Below are positions 34,436 to 45,329 of a stretch of 64,000 bases of DNA, piece by piece. The stretch is from contig CM073590.1 in the NCBI GenBank assembly GCA_037074705.1, positions 208,984,746 to 209,048,745 of the forward strand. The letters run 5' to 3'. The stretch comes from Zhengitettix transpicula (lineage: Eukaryota; Arthropoda; Insecta; Orthoptera; Tetrigidae). Made by a program: the position numbers and the translations under genes. The first letter of the stretch is position 1. Every line of letters starts with the position of its first letter. The notes beneath the pieces were generated by a model. The model was not told where the DNA came from. It made no database searches and saw only the letters and a list, made by a program, of their open reading frames with translations.

Positions 34436-36842
34436 TAGAGTTGGAAAAATCTTTGGTTCGCAAACAATTTTCTTTCTTTCTGAACTGCGTGTGTCGCCTT
34501 TTTGTTTTTCATGACTTTATTTAAGGTCGCATTGTTTTATGTATTTTGAGCGCACTTACTAGCAAGGTTAGCACACATTTAACATTCCACTCCTGTTGCA
34601 AGCAGTATTAAAGGCCTTGTCCTTGCAAACATCGACGATAACGAAAACTATAATAAAATGCATAACCTTACTGCTGCGTAAATATATTTTTTTGCACGTA
34701 CATAAAGATCGGAACAGATTGTTGAGCAAATAGAAATTTTCATGAACTGCCTCCTATTATCAAAATTGTTAACTTTACTGGACTCAATAGAACTTGTGTA
34801 AGAAGGACAAATAAATTCGATAAATAATGGCGGTTACAGTCGTTTCCTCGGACCATGTTTAACGTTCATTATCTTTGTTAAATGATGACGTGGTTGCTGA
34901 AAAAAAAAGGATGCGCTCGTTCCTTTTAAATTATTTTTCAGCTTTTTAAGAGTGAAGATTAAGTGGAATTGGTATGATATGAGGGAAGTAACATTACTGG
35001 TTAGTGACACTGTATTTATTTCTTTAATTGAATGTAAATCGATTCACACTTTTATATTATCCATACACGAACCGAACGCCCGTACGTCGCTACGGATTAT
35101 CATCAAAGGAAAAGAACGTAAAAATATTATTTATTACGATTCAGCAGAAGTGATCACCTTCAAAGAAATTTTGTCTAATGTTGATTATGATTAAAAAGGA
35201 ACCTCTTTAAAACGGTCTATAATAAAGTGAAAATTTCTTTAAATAATGTAGCTTTAGGAACTATTGTTCCATAATATATTCTTTTTACATAATTCTTCTC
35301 TTATTATGTGAATTTTTTAAAATTGAATTGTAAGAAAAATATTGAAGTCTATAATCATGAATTGCACAGTTTTACCATGTCGTCACACACGCATTTGGAT
35401 TTAGAGAGGTTTCTGCGGAAAACCGGCATTATAACACCATACAGTTTTACCATATCAAAAAAAAACATTGTGTTGCATAATCCAGAATTAAGAATAATAA
35501 ACATCAGGCATAAAACAAGCATATCACAAAATAACATCTTACGCATTCTCAGTATACAACAGACCGTTTGAGAATGGGATAATTGAATTCTGGATCGCTC
35601 TGTCTGACCCATATAACATTCAGTTATTGTGTGTTTGCAATTTATCTATTGACTTGGTAAGCTGTGACGTCACTTAATAGGTCGAAACGATGCTCCGCGC
35701 AGCTTAGAAATATAAAGAGTGAAACTTTTACAGTACGATGCATTTTTCAACCGAAAAAACGGAAATTTCGGTGTCTCGAAACGATTTTCCGAGTACATCA
35801 GCACATCCAGTGAGCTCGTCTTTGACATTTAAATTTAATCTCTTCAGAGGTTGAAATTTGAGAAATTCTTTATTTGTTATACAGATCGTTCTCGGAATTT
35901 ATTTTTCAAAGTATAAGTTTAGAGCTTTAGTAGTTTCGACTCTACGTTGGTATATCAGCCATTTTCTCCTTTTGTTCATAATAATGATAATGATAATAAT
36001 GTGAGAAAGAAAAGAGAACTTACTACATTCCAAAGAACAGAAAATAACGGTAAAAAGTAGGTTAGGTCAAAAGAATAATGAATTTTAAACTGATTCTAAT
36101 ATTGGCTCTCAGATTTTACACTCTTGAAGTCCACCGTGATAGGAGCAGAAGAATAAATCACTGGATTTTCCATGAGTGATTCCAACTGAGACGCTTCCGC
36201 TCACGCTGTGGATGGATTTAGATTCTCCCGTCGATGTAGGTCTGATCTATCAGAAACAAGGCCGATTGAGCTTATCTGTAGCAGTGGTAGTGCTTGTCCG
36301 CAGCAAACACAGCTTGGCAAGGCGAGGCGAGGTGAGCAGCTCGGGGCAAAAGGTGGAACAGAGTGCCAATTAGTGGCACACGGGAGGTCCGCAGCCTCTA
36401 TTAGCAACTGCTAATGGACGGACAATGTTAATAGACGGCAAACCGTTCGTTAACTCTCTAATACTGCCATCTTGGGCGAATCGCGACACCAAGGAGGCGA
36501 TAATATCTTATTGTTCCTTACTTGCTGCTTATCGGCGACTTTCGTGAGATTCATTTGCTATGAAATAATCTTATTATCTTTTTTGGAACGTTTAACCTGC
36601 TATTCTCACAATAACTGACATGGTTCAAAAATTTATTGACAATGCTGTGGCCTCGATTCACGATAATTATCGGGAATTCCATAGACTGGTGTGGATAAGA
36701 CAGCTGTAGGGGGACAGTGGGAAATAAAATTGTATCAACCAGATGTACGGCAGAAAACTGTACTGAAAGAAAATAAGAGAACAGAGAGTAATGAACCGTG
36801 AATGACGTAGAAATTAAAGTATATTAAATGTAATTTTTTTTA
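33973..36842. other. Non-coding stretch
   Basis: Contains a compound microsatellite (listed separately) and a GC-richer segment at 36170-36560 with open frames on both strands but no domain. Frames at 34952-35194 and 35308-35612 are without recognisable features. Confidence 0.5.
34384..34434. repeat. Compound (AC)n(AT)n microsatellite
   Basis: About nine AC units pass directly into about sixteen AT units. The plus-strand frame crossing it (34231-34524) gains a His-Thr then Ile-Tyr repeat from it and should not be taken as a protein. Confidence 0.95.
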
Positions 36843-37333
36843 GGGCAACAGGCTACATGAGAGTAATCCACGTTGGGCAACTCCCCTTTAATAACATAGG
36901 AAGGATTTGAAAGGGGGGATGTGGAAGGGTAGAGGAAGGTAGCCAAGGGATAACTAGGGCCTCTGGGCTAAATTTTAAGGATCCTACCCGGCACTCGCCT
37001 AAAGAAATGCAGGACAAACCCTAGAGAAACCTGCATCAGGTACTTGTCCAACGCCCTTCCGATAGCGGGACAGGAGTTTTCTGCGTGGACGCAGCATTCT
37101 GTTCTCCGTCCCTCGACCAGCTGGCCGACTATTCCAATGGGAATAGCGGACAACTCTTACCGTATGCCCAAGGTCTGTGACCCCGGAACATACACCTCTC
37201 AGAACAGGCTTGTGGGAACCTTAGTTCAAAAACGGAGAGGAAAAGGCATCCCTTCGTATCTCTGCTACAAGGTTCTGTCTGCGAGAGAACACCTCTCGCA
37301 GGTATTGCCTGCGAGAGAATAGCCCTCGCAGAT
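36843..37333 (-). mobile_element. Retroposon family, copy F (near full length)
   Basis: GGGCAACAGGCTACATGAGA after a T-run, then all family landmarks to GGAAAAGGCATCCCTTCGTA. The distal end carries two successive copies of the palindromic unit (CTGCGAGAGAACACCTCTCG and CCTGCGAGAGAATAGCCCTC), whereas the copy at 42428 has one. Confidence 0.85.
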
Positions 37334-37428
37334 TAATCGGTACCAAAAGTAAAACCTTTCTAACAGATATAAATAACTCTTTACATCACCACGAAAAGAG
37401 TAATTCAGTTTTACACCATGTGAATGAA

Positions 37429-37500
37429 TGAGGGTCGTTCGAAAAGTTCTCAGCCTGACTCAGAGAATGCGCTAGTAGGAACAATCGATCATTCATAGAA
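37429..37500. repeat. Possible mariner end fragment
   Basis: TGAGGGTCGTTCGAAAAGTT followed by CTCAGCCTGACTCAG resembles the termini of some insect mariners, which start GAGGGT and continue into CGAAAAGT. No transposase piece follows and the other end is not seen. Confidence 0.3.
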
Positions 37501-37679
37501 AAGGAAAAACAAAATATTGCTGAGAATTATTGGAACAATCGGAGGAAACCGTCAAGACGAAACGTTCACATTTCACAATAAAATCACCTCGATAAATTAT
37601 CCGCTTACACATTTTCATCTAAATTCTTCGAATCACGCTACTAATTGCTCCGACATGAGTCTCATTCACCATATAGAGC

Positions 37680-37741
37680 TTCAAAAACGCAGAGGAAAAG
37701 GCATCCCCAAAGGTAGCCCCTTCGTATCTCTCCTACAAGGA
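37680..37741 (-). repeat. Retroposon family, detached distal fragment
   Basis: TTCAAAAACGCAGAGGAAAA, GGCATCCCCAAAGGTAGCC and TTCGTATCTCTCCTACAAGG repeat the distal part of copy F about 350 bases upstream. Unlike copy F, this piece keeps the CCAAAGGTAGCC segment, so it is not a simple recent duplication of F. Confidence 0.65.
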
Positions 37742-39405
37742 GAATTTAAAAGAATGATTTTCGGGTCTGCGTTTTACTTCGAATGGAAAAGTTATACCTG
37801 AGATGAGCGCAGTTTAAAAATAATTTTATACTTAAGTTATTAATAAGCTGGAAAAGCGATGGTCTAAGTGTGTTTATTTGAAAGGCAACTACAATGAAAA
37901 AAAATCTGTTAAAATTTTTCCTCATTCTTTCTGATCCACCCTCGTAGATGCCAAGTCGAATTACGAGAGTGTCAATTCTACAACTAAATAAATGTGGAAC
38001 ATTCAATACGGTTCATTAAAATCTGTTGTTTTTCATCCATTGATGACCATTAATGACGTAACACTTAAAATAACCATACACGTAATACGAAGAATTAATT
38101 GCAATGAGGTGCAAAAGATGTATGAGACTGATTAGGAGTTTGTGAGAGCTGCCTGAGAAATAAGTAACTGGAACCAATCATCCTTAAAGCGCGTTGCAGA
38201 TTGTATCTTAGCTTTAGCGTGTAATTTTGATGGCGTGTATAATGTACATTTATAATATATCTTAAATACTCCTTTGAGACCTGTTTGACAGCTGTTACAC
38301 GTTATTCTCCTAAAACGCGTGTTTTTACGCCTTCTTACCTGTAATCGGCAAGCTATAGCATTTATTAATCAATTTTGTACTGAAATGACGTTGTTCTTGT
38401 CTAATATTATTACGGCCCACTTTTTTAATATCGATTTTATATATTATTATCTGTTTCAACGAAATCAGCAGCCTCGTACCCTATACCATTATTTTCTTTT
38501 ACAATTTACATAATAATTCACGCTTAAGTATCTGTTTATAAATTCGAAAATGAAGGTTTAGTTGGTGAATTTTCTAAATAAACTGGTCTCGGGTTTCAAC
38601 CAAGGCTACCGTTTGAAGACCGTTCAACGTTTCGACATTTGGTTCCGTCACCGGGAAATGTTTCTCTTTAGCATATATTTGATTATTGAATTATTACCAA
38701 CTGCTTCAAGCACTTATTCCTTCCGGCGGAAATGGAGCGCAGAATAGAAATAATTGTGGGAGGTGTCGTTATTTGAATACGGTGATAAGTCAGACTAATA
38801 TGAAAAATAAATGAATATTCGATATTCTTGTGTTCCAAACTTTACGTATGTGAAAGCCATCTCACTCTTCCTGCAACTATACGTCGCCTTTAACATACAA
38901 AAGTGGTTATAGTGGAGAGAAATAGCTAGTTTTGTCTAAATACGATGCGCAGTTGTCCACTGTAATTTTAACCAGAGCTTTATTTAACACGAACCTTTGT
39001 TACGCAAACTTGGTAACGTAAAAATGTTTCTGAAAACTTTGTCGCAAGGTAATACATTGTGTTGAATTCAGGATATGTAATATGTCAAAACACATCCGTG
39101 AAAGTTAAGAGACGATAAGAATAGGGTGCGGTTAATTGCAGTTGTACCTCATTCGTGAGAATGTAAGGAGTTTTTTTTAATAATGATAAGGGCGTTGCTC
39201 CAAGAGGGAGTTGCCGCTTGACAATACTCCCCTCCATCTTCTCCCTTCTCCTACTGCGCATCTCACAAGCCTATTTCTCGCGGCCATATATCTATTAGCT
39301 CATCCACGTCCCTTCTATGTACTTGCGTATGAAAATGTATCACAGGCATATTTTATAATTAATTCGAGTTAACAATGTTAAAAAATATTGTTGCCACCAT
39401 ACCTA
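37742..39405. other. Non-coding stretch
   Basis: No gene or repeat recognised. A pyrimidine-rich piece (39228-39270) lies near the left end of the mariner. Confidence 0.5.
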
Positions 39406-39434
39406 CGAGGGTGAATCAAATATAAACAAGACTT
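39406..39434 (+). repeat. Mariner terminal inverted repeat, CDS-distal end
   Basis: 29 bases beginning CGAGGGTGAATCAAATATAA. They match the other end except at the 23rd base (A here, G there). Confidence 0.9.
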
Positions 39435-39490
39435 ATTTTTTTAAATATTTATTTTGATTTTAAACGCACAAACAATCATAGTTTATTTTT

Positions 39491-40564
39491 CTACATAATC
39501 TCCTGATTTATAAACACATTTTCCCAGCGTATAGGTAATTTTTTAATTCCTTCCACGTAAAAAGAGTCAGGTCGTGTTTGTAGCCAATTGCGCACATATG
39601 CTTCAACCTCATTATCGCTGTGGAATTTTTGCCCTCCCAAAGCTTCCTTGAGAGGACCAAAGACATGGAAGTCACAGGGAGACAGGTCTGGACTGTATGG
39701 AGGGTGTTCCAGTGTCTCCCAATCCAGTTGCTCCAATTTTTGTACGGTCAGGGCTGCTGTATGGGGGCGAGACTTGTCATGGAGGAGAATCACTTTTCTC
39801 ATCGGAAGGTCTCGTCTTTTGCGGCGATATGCAAGTCTGACCTCAGTCAAAATTTGGCAGTAGTATGCCGCATTAATTGTTCTGCGCTCATGCAAAAAAT
39901 CAAGGTGCAGCAGGCCACGCTGGTAAAAAAAAACGGTAGCCAAAACCTTGCCAGCCAATAATCGTGACTTGGCTTTCACTGGTCCGGTTTCTCCTTTCTT
40001 CCTCCACTCCATACTCGCTTGTTTCGACTCAGGGGTGTAGTGATGCACCCACGTTTCATCACAGGTGACAATGTGAGAAAGAAATGGGTCTCCTTCTTCC
40101 CGAAATCGTGCAAGAAGACGCTCACACGCTTGAAAACGATTCAGTTTCTGGTCAACTGTGAGAAGGCGAGGAACCCACCTAACACACACCTTGCGATACC
40201 CTAGCTCCTCTGAGAGTATAGAGTAAGTGCTCCCATAACTTATTCCAACCTCAATTGCAATATCCGAAGTTGTTAGACGCCTATCACCTTCAACAAGTTG
40301 ACGAACACTGTCGATGTTGCCCGCTGTAATGCTGGTGCGGGGTCTGCGGTCATGGCTCTCATTTTCAACACTTTCACGGCCCTCCACGAACTGTTTATGC
40401 CAAGCAAACACTCTAGCTCGCGATAGCGTCTCTTCCCCGAACTGTGCAGTCAATCTTCTCAAGATTTCGGCCGGTTTTACACCTTCTGCAGCTAAAAACT
40501 TGATAACAATACGTTGCGCAATAGAGGGAGGTACCTCCTGCTCGGACATCGTAACGATGGACAC
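39491..40564 (-). CDS. Mariner transposase, DD34D type, 357 aa
   Basis: Catalyses excision and TA-targeted integration of its own element in the nucleus. Residues about 10-65 form the first helix-turn-helix (IKFLAAEGVKPAEILRRL) and about 85-125 the second (SDIAIEVGISYGSTYSIL); together they would bind the terminal repeats. The mariner linker motif appears as WVPRLL (130-135). The catalytic triad is complete: D169 in TCDETWVHHY, D263 in LHDKSRPH and D298 in YSPDLSPCDF, with exactly 34 residues between the last two. Length is normal for mariner (about 345-355). The HDNARPH motif usual in mariners reads HDKSRPH, which could affect activity. The first Met gives 357 residues; Met6 is an equally plausible start. 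No stop or frameshift interrupts the frame. Activity is inferred, not shown. Confidence 0.93.
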   Translation of the reverse strand: MSIVTMSEQEVPPSIAQRIVIKFLAAEGVKPAEILRRLTAQFGEETLSRARVFAWHKQFVEGRESVENESHDRRPRTSITAGNIDSVRQLVEGDRRLTTSDIAIEVGISYGSTYSILSEELGYRKVCVRWVPRLLTVDQKLNRFQACERLLARFREEGDPFLSHIVTCDETWVHHYTPESKQASMEWRKKGETGPVKAKSRLLAGKVLATVFFYQRGLLHLDFLHERRTINAAYYCQILTEVRLAYRRKRRDLPMRKVILLHDKSRPHTAALTVQKLEQLDWETLEHPPYSPDLSPCDFHVFGPLKEALGGQKFHSDNEVEAYVRNWLQTRPDSFYVEGIKKLPIRWENVFINQEIM

Positions 40565-40674
40565 TAAGCGAGTCTATGATGATGAGTCGCGTGCTTCCCC
40601 CACTCCTGACAAACCAACCTAACAGCCAATAACAGAGGAACGTTCTTCCATCACTATTGCGCGCGCAGGTCCAA

Positions 40675-40703
40675 AAGTCTCGTTTATATTTGATTCACCC
40701 TCG
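40675..40703 (-). repeat. Mariner terminal inverted repeat, CDS-proximal end
   Basis: The reverse complement begins CGAGGGTGAATCAAATATAA and matches the opposite end with one mismatch over 29 bases. It lies about 110 bases upstream of the transposase start, so the promoter must lie within this short leader. Confidence 0.9.
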
Positions 40704-40705
40704 TA

Positions 40706-42427
40706 TTTTTAAAATAATTTATCATACAAAATATAATGTAATTGTCTTTGTAGAGAACATTTAATTTTTATGAGTCCACGACTATCAATTTAAGAGTAGG
40801 CCTGTCTGAGTAAAATTCGCATCTGCTTCTCTTACGGCCGGTGACAAGCAGAGCCTCGTTGCTTAAAGTGAGTCTTACAAACGTTTCCGGCAGTAAGATC
40901 TACATAGGCCCACTCGGTGAAGGATTTTCAATGCTGATCTCACTGCGATGATTCAGTTGTATGTTCTGGGTTAGACATCGGTGTTTGTGCTATCCATTTT
41001 CCTCATCAGGCGTGGATAACAGGACGCTGGGAGCGGCCACTTAGGAAGCTTCTGCACACCTCTTCTTTTGGACTTCCTCTTCCTCATTTTCATCTTCCTC
41101 TGCGAAACCATTCATTTTTTTATTAATAAAACCGGTTTTTTAAATTAATGACAAGGGCATCGCAATTCTCGATAAACTTTCTTGCCCCTTTAACATCGTT
41201 AAGCCAGAATTATGTATTAGCGTGTTTCACCGTTCACCGCGCCGCTTATCGCAACCGTAAGATTTGTTACACTCGTTTATTGCTGGACCTACTAGTTTTA
41301 CGGGAGTATTTATAATTTAAAAAACTAAAAGGTTTAAAAAATCTGTGTATTTAAAATTGATATTGATCATAGCACTTAAATATAACAAAATATGTATAAT
41401 AGTAATCAGAAAATGGATATTAAATGTATTTTAATTTCAAGAATTACATTTATAGTGAAAGTATGAGCACAAAAAACGCTCATTGTTTCGTCCAAAATTT
41501 GGAACTTGATTAGTGACCGGATAAGGATCGTAATTTAATAAATCTGTAGAATATAAAAACATTCTTCTTGACGACCTTGAAGCTATGTCATGATTATTGG
41601 GATTTTAATAAGTGTAACAGCAACTTATAATATCATTATTTGTATTATTTCAAAGAGCAGAAGAATAAGTAATTTTATTTGGTTCTAAATATTAATTTTT
41701 AAAAAAAACATAAAATTTTCGCGACAAAATTTAAAGATTTCTGTATTTATTGCCGAACTCTTTTAATCCAGATTTGTTCATTGAAAAAATCAATGTATGT
41801 AAATATAAAATTAGTTTCTACTTTTGAAGAAACATATTTACCTAAAAGTCGATGAATAATAACAGAATTAACAATAAATCGTCCAATAAATCAAGGTGTT
41901 AATCGTAAAGACAGATTGCCAATAGATCAATAATAATTTGTCTAATATAGTTTCAAATGGGTCACAACATTGTATACTAAAGCTGGAGTGATTAATGAAA
42001 CATTCAGCATTATTCAAGAATCGAAAAATTCGTATGTGGACCAGACACATATATCTACGAATTACATATTTTAATCTCCAAATTATAACTTATTAAATTT
42101 TCGAACTTCCTTTATAACTCACACTTTAATGAAAAACAATAAAGGTTTAGGAAACACTTGACTCTGCAGAAAGAATCATGTGCAATTTAAATTCTGTTGA
42201 GGTTATAACACATGAGGCATCAACATTTCAATGTTATTTTGAATGTATTACGAGTTGTGTGAGATATTTTTTTAGGTTTTGGTACTAGAGCATACTTTTA
42301 ATTTATTGCATTGCATTTTTATATTTGTTTCTACGATTTACGGTGGCGTTTGATTTCGCTCATACATATTTTATTTGTGATTTTATGGGGAAAAAACTTT
42401 TTTGATCTGCAGGTGATCTTTTTTTTA
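40706..42427. other. Non-coding stretch
   Basis: No gene recognised. Positions 40800-41100 are slightly GC-richer with a pyrimidine-rich CTTCCTCTTCC tract near 41080-41100. Confidence 0.5.
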
Positions 42428-42952
42428 GGGTAACAGGCTACATGACGGTAATCCACATAGTGGCAACTACCCTTTAATAATATAGGAAGGGATTTGTAAG
42501 GGGGGATGCGGAAGGGTAGAGGAAGGTAGCCAAGGGTTAAATAGGGCCCCCGGACTATAGTTTAAGGATCCTACCCGGCAGTCGCCTAAAAGTGATGCAG
42601 GGAAAACCCTAGAAAAACCTGCATCAGGTAGGTCGGGCATTTTGTACCTGTCCCACGCCCTTAAATGGCGGGAGAGGGGTTTGCTGTGGGGTCGCAGCTT
42701 TCCCCTCGCCGTGCCTTGACCAGTTTAGGAGGCAGCTGGCCGGCTATTCCAATAGGAATAGCAGACACCTCTTACCGTATGCCCAAGGTCTGCGACCCCG
42801 GAACATACACCTTTAAAAACAGGCCGAGGTGCCTCGGCATGTGGGAACCTTAGTTCAAAAAACCAGAGAGATGTGAAGGCATCCCCAAAGGTAGCCTCTG
42901 CCAGAGCTCTCTGGGAAGGATCACCTGCGAGAGAATTCTCTCGCAGGCTTTC
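42428..42952 (-). mobile_element. Retroposon family, copy G (best full-length copy, ~525 bp)
   Basis: Begins after TTTTTTTTAG with GGTAACAGGCTACATGACGG (poly(A) side on the minus strand) and reaches the distal terminus CTCTCGCAGGCTTTCCC. The terminal feature is a perfect 24-base palindrome at 42924-42947, centred on GAATTC with CCTGCGAGAGAA as its half. No reading frame is maintained across copies. No tRNA-type A and B boxes were evident, so it is not an ordinary tRNA SINE. It could be the 3' part of an unrecognised LINE. Confidence 0.85.
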
Positions 42953-42987
42953 CCATTGTTTTTTGTAAATACGGTCATGTATCGCTA

Positions 42988-43335
42988 ATGGTCAAGGAAG
43001 AATTCTCTAAGAAAAGAGCTCTAATGACAAATCAAATCAAATCTAGAATTACAGAAGTACATCTGGAGCAGGGTTTTGAAAGAATCAGAAACATGGACAT
43101 AAAGAAAGATGGAAAAAGGAATACCTGGGAAGTTTTGAAATGGAGAAGAATTGAAAACAAAATAAAGTGGACACAAATATTAAAAGCTGGAGAGGTTGTA
43201 GGAAGAATAAATGTTAATTTTTTTAGGGGAAAAACCAACTGAGTCGGACATATACAAAGGAGAAATTGTTTGCTACACGACAATTTTGAAGGATGGAGTT
43301 CCAGGACGGGGAAGACGAAGAGTGCTGCTGCTACC
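42988..43335 (+). pseudogene. LINE reverse-transcriptase C-terminal fragment
   Basis: The plus strand, across a stop near 43240, encodes WEVLKWRRIENKIKWTQILK followed by a KTN-(stop)-VGHIQRRNCLLHD segment and a GKTKSAAA tail. This resembles the C-terminal part of endonuclease/reverse-transcriptase proteins of insect non-LTR elements, which typically read W-R-R-M-E-K-I...W-T and N-W-I-G-H-I-L-R-R-N-C-L-L. The catalytic reverse-transcriptase core is not present in this piece. It is distinct from the LINE fragment that begins 30 bases later. Confidence 0.55.
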
Positions 43336-43367
43336 TTACTTGAAGTGAGAGAGAAGAATCAAAAAAT

Positions 43368-44480
43368 TTGTTTACAAATTCGCATATTGGTTTCCGGACC
43401 GGTTTATCCACTGTGGCTGCAGTCGAAAATTTAATATCTCTATATGGCTTTGAGAATCATCTTTGTACTGAATCAGCTCTTTGCGACCTGTCCAAAGCTT
43501 CCGACTGTGTTTCCCATGAAAGTATTATTTCTAAACTTTTTTATTATGGAATTAGAGATAAGGAGCTTGACCTGTTCAGAAGCTATTTCACGGACCGTAC
43601 ACAAGTTAATACATTAATGGTTGGTAATTTAGCGAAGCCGACATTATCTCTGGAGTACCTCAGGGTTAGGTCTTATGGCCCATTCTATTTTTAATTATGA
43701 TAAACGATTTAACATCCAATTAAATTGAGAGTCAATACTGTTTTATTTGCAGCTATGGACGACTCCTGTGCTCTCAAACATTTCACGGATTCTTGCTTGA
43801 ATGACGCGGCTGAGTGATACGAAGCAAATGGTTATAAAGTAAATGCTAATAAAACACGACGAATTTCTTTTGCACTAAAGAAAACTACTGTTGTCCCTAA
43901 TTGTCCCGTTAATCTTTTTCGCGTTACCGTCGATTCAAGACTCACGTAGGATTCACACATTTACTCCATCTGCATTTAACTATCTCGTGCCTTATATCTA
44001 TTGAAACAAATGAGGAACTATGTCTCCCTTAATTATATACAACATACTATCTTACGGTATACACTTACAGGGGAAACGTACCATTGTTGATAAAAATCCT
44101 TTTTCTACAGAAAAAAACTCTACGAATAATCACGGATTCCAAATATAATGATAACTGTAGACTATTATTTGTTAAATTAAATATACTTACTATGATTAAT
44201 CGGTATATTTATAAATCCCTGACATATACGATGATGAAATTCAGACCTTCATCTCCACAATCATAACTATGCCATCAGATTTAATTATCACATTGTGACA
44301 CCTAATGTAAGATTAAGCAAGACTAAAAAGTTATTCCATTCGATCTCAATTGATCTGTTTAATAGATTACTCAATAATTCCCATTCCATAGGAAATTTGT
44401 TCAAAAAATCAATTAAAAATGGTTAATTGAAAATCCTGTCTACTCATTAAATGCATATTTTCAATGTAATCCAAATATGG
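43368..44480 (+). pseudogene. Broken reverse transcriptase of a CR1/Jockey-like LINE
   Basis: The opening frame shows reverse-transcriptase motif A as ALCDLSKASDCVSHESIISK, preceded by GFRTGLSTVAAVENLISL, both diagnostic of this class. The next block (expected G-V-P-Q-G-S-V-L-G-P) is present in a shifted frame as SGVPQG, a stop, then VLWPILF. The active-site FADD box is split by two extra residues (LFAAMDDS, about 43747-43770). Later pieces in other frames include NGYKVNANKT, a QKKTLRIITDSKYND block (44107-44150) and RLSKTKKLFHSISIDLFNRL (about 44310-44370). Many stops and shifts make it non-functional. Orientation is plus; the endonuclease and 5' part are missing. The 3' boundary near 44480 is uncertain. 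Confidence 0.8.
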
Positions 44481-45191
44481 AATTTTAATTATGTATTATT
44501 TGTACTTTTGTATTACTTGACGCTTACATACTGATGTATTCTGCAGTTATTTGGAAATTAATTGATTGATGAAGGAAGAATCTCAGGAAGGTAAAGGTGG
44601 ATCAGGAAGCTTATAGACGGAGTCCAAGGATCGGTCAGCAGCCAGAACCCTCAATGAAAATAATTATGTAAATTGATGTATTTATTGTGTGACAGTAAGC
44701 TACTCAAATGAACAGTGTGCAAAATCGCTGTAACGTGTGTTTGGTCTGTTAACACTTTCAATCAACATTCATGCAATTATTTGGTTTCGGATTCTTTTAA
44801 AACAAACTCGGCTTTAAGAATTTTCCATGATGATACTATCAATGCAATTGAACCGTAATTGCACGAGGCCAAGGAACGACTTCCTATAGAAATCGTAGTA
44901 TATTAATAGGATGGTCTGAGACGTCACGTAAATGTACTATCGTGACGCATCGCCGGTCACGATTTATATGATTTTACATTACAATAAGAGGTTTTCATGT
45001 TTATTTGTAGATCAAAAGTGCTGAACGTCAGTGTCAAATAATTTCGTATTCGTGAAATGAATACCAATGATAACAGGGAGATGTTACACTCACTTACCGG
45101 GCAAGGTTCCAAACTCAGAACCTGTCAGACCCATCGACGACGACCAAAGCAGATGTGATTTTGGAAGCTTTGAACGGCTATTTTTTTTTCA
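44481..45191. other. Non-coding stretch
   Basis: Nothing firm. A piece around 44575-44650 (GGAAGGTAAAGGTGGATCAG onward) may be LINE-derived but is too short to assign. Confidence 0.4.
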
Positions 45192-45329
45192 GAGATGCGG
45201 AGGGTGTGAGGACAGAGCGAGAGGCTGTGAAGGTCGGCGAGATGCAGAGGCTGGGCTGAGGAGCCTGAGGAGACCAGTCTGCGGTCTGCCCAGGTCGGGA
45301 TCGGACGTGCCAGGAGTTGCTGCTTTCAC
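45192..45329 (+). other. Candidate GC-rich exon
   Basis: A T-run followed by CAG (TTTTTTTTTCAG, ending 45191) resembles a splice acceptor, and CACA/GTACGTAA (donor from about 45330) resembles a donor. The 138 bases between are far richer in GC than the surroundings, similar in feel to the confident exon at 62782. One frame is open throughout and Arg/Gly/Cys-rich; the minus strand is open too. No domain is recognisable. It could be untranslated exon sequence, a CpG-rich regulatory piece or chance. Confidence 0.3.

Larger units (their letters stand above)
39406..40703 (-). mobile_element. Complete mariner transposon (1298 bp)
   Basis: A single intact-looking element: 29-bp terminal inverted repeats starting CGAGGGTGAATCAAATATAA at both ends with one mismatch, TA dinucleotides outside each end (39404-39405 and 40704-40705), and one uninterrupted transposase gene on the minus strand. 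Length, TA duplication and single gene are exactly those of mariner-type IS630/Tc1/mariner elements, which move by a cut-and-paste mechanism. Compared with the two broken mariners at 54930 and 58802, the different terminal repeats and protein show a separate, younger lineage. Confidence 0.95.

Noticed and set aside
34231..34524. 97-residue frame with hydrophobic and Ile-Tyr runs, membrane-protein-like
   Set aside because: Composition is produced by AT-rich DNA and the compound microsatellite; no homology or coding bias.
39588..39961. Plus-strand frames opposite the mariner transposase
   Set aside because: Antisense shadows of the transposase gene, which has the complete catalytic triad on the minus strand.
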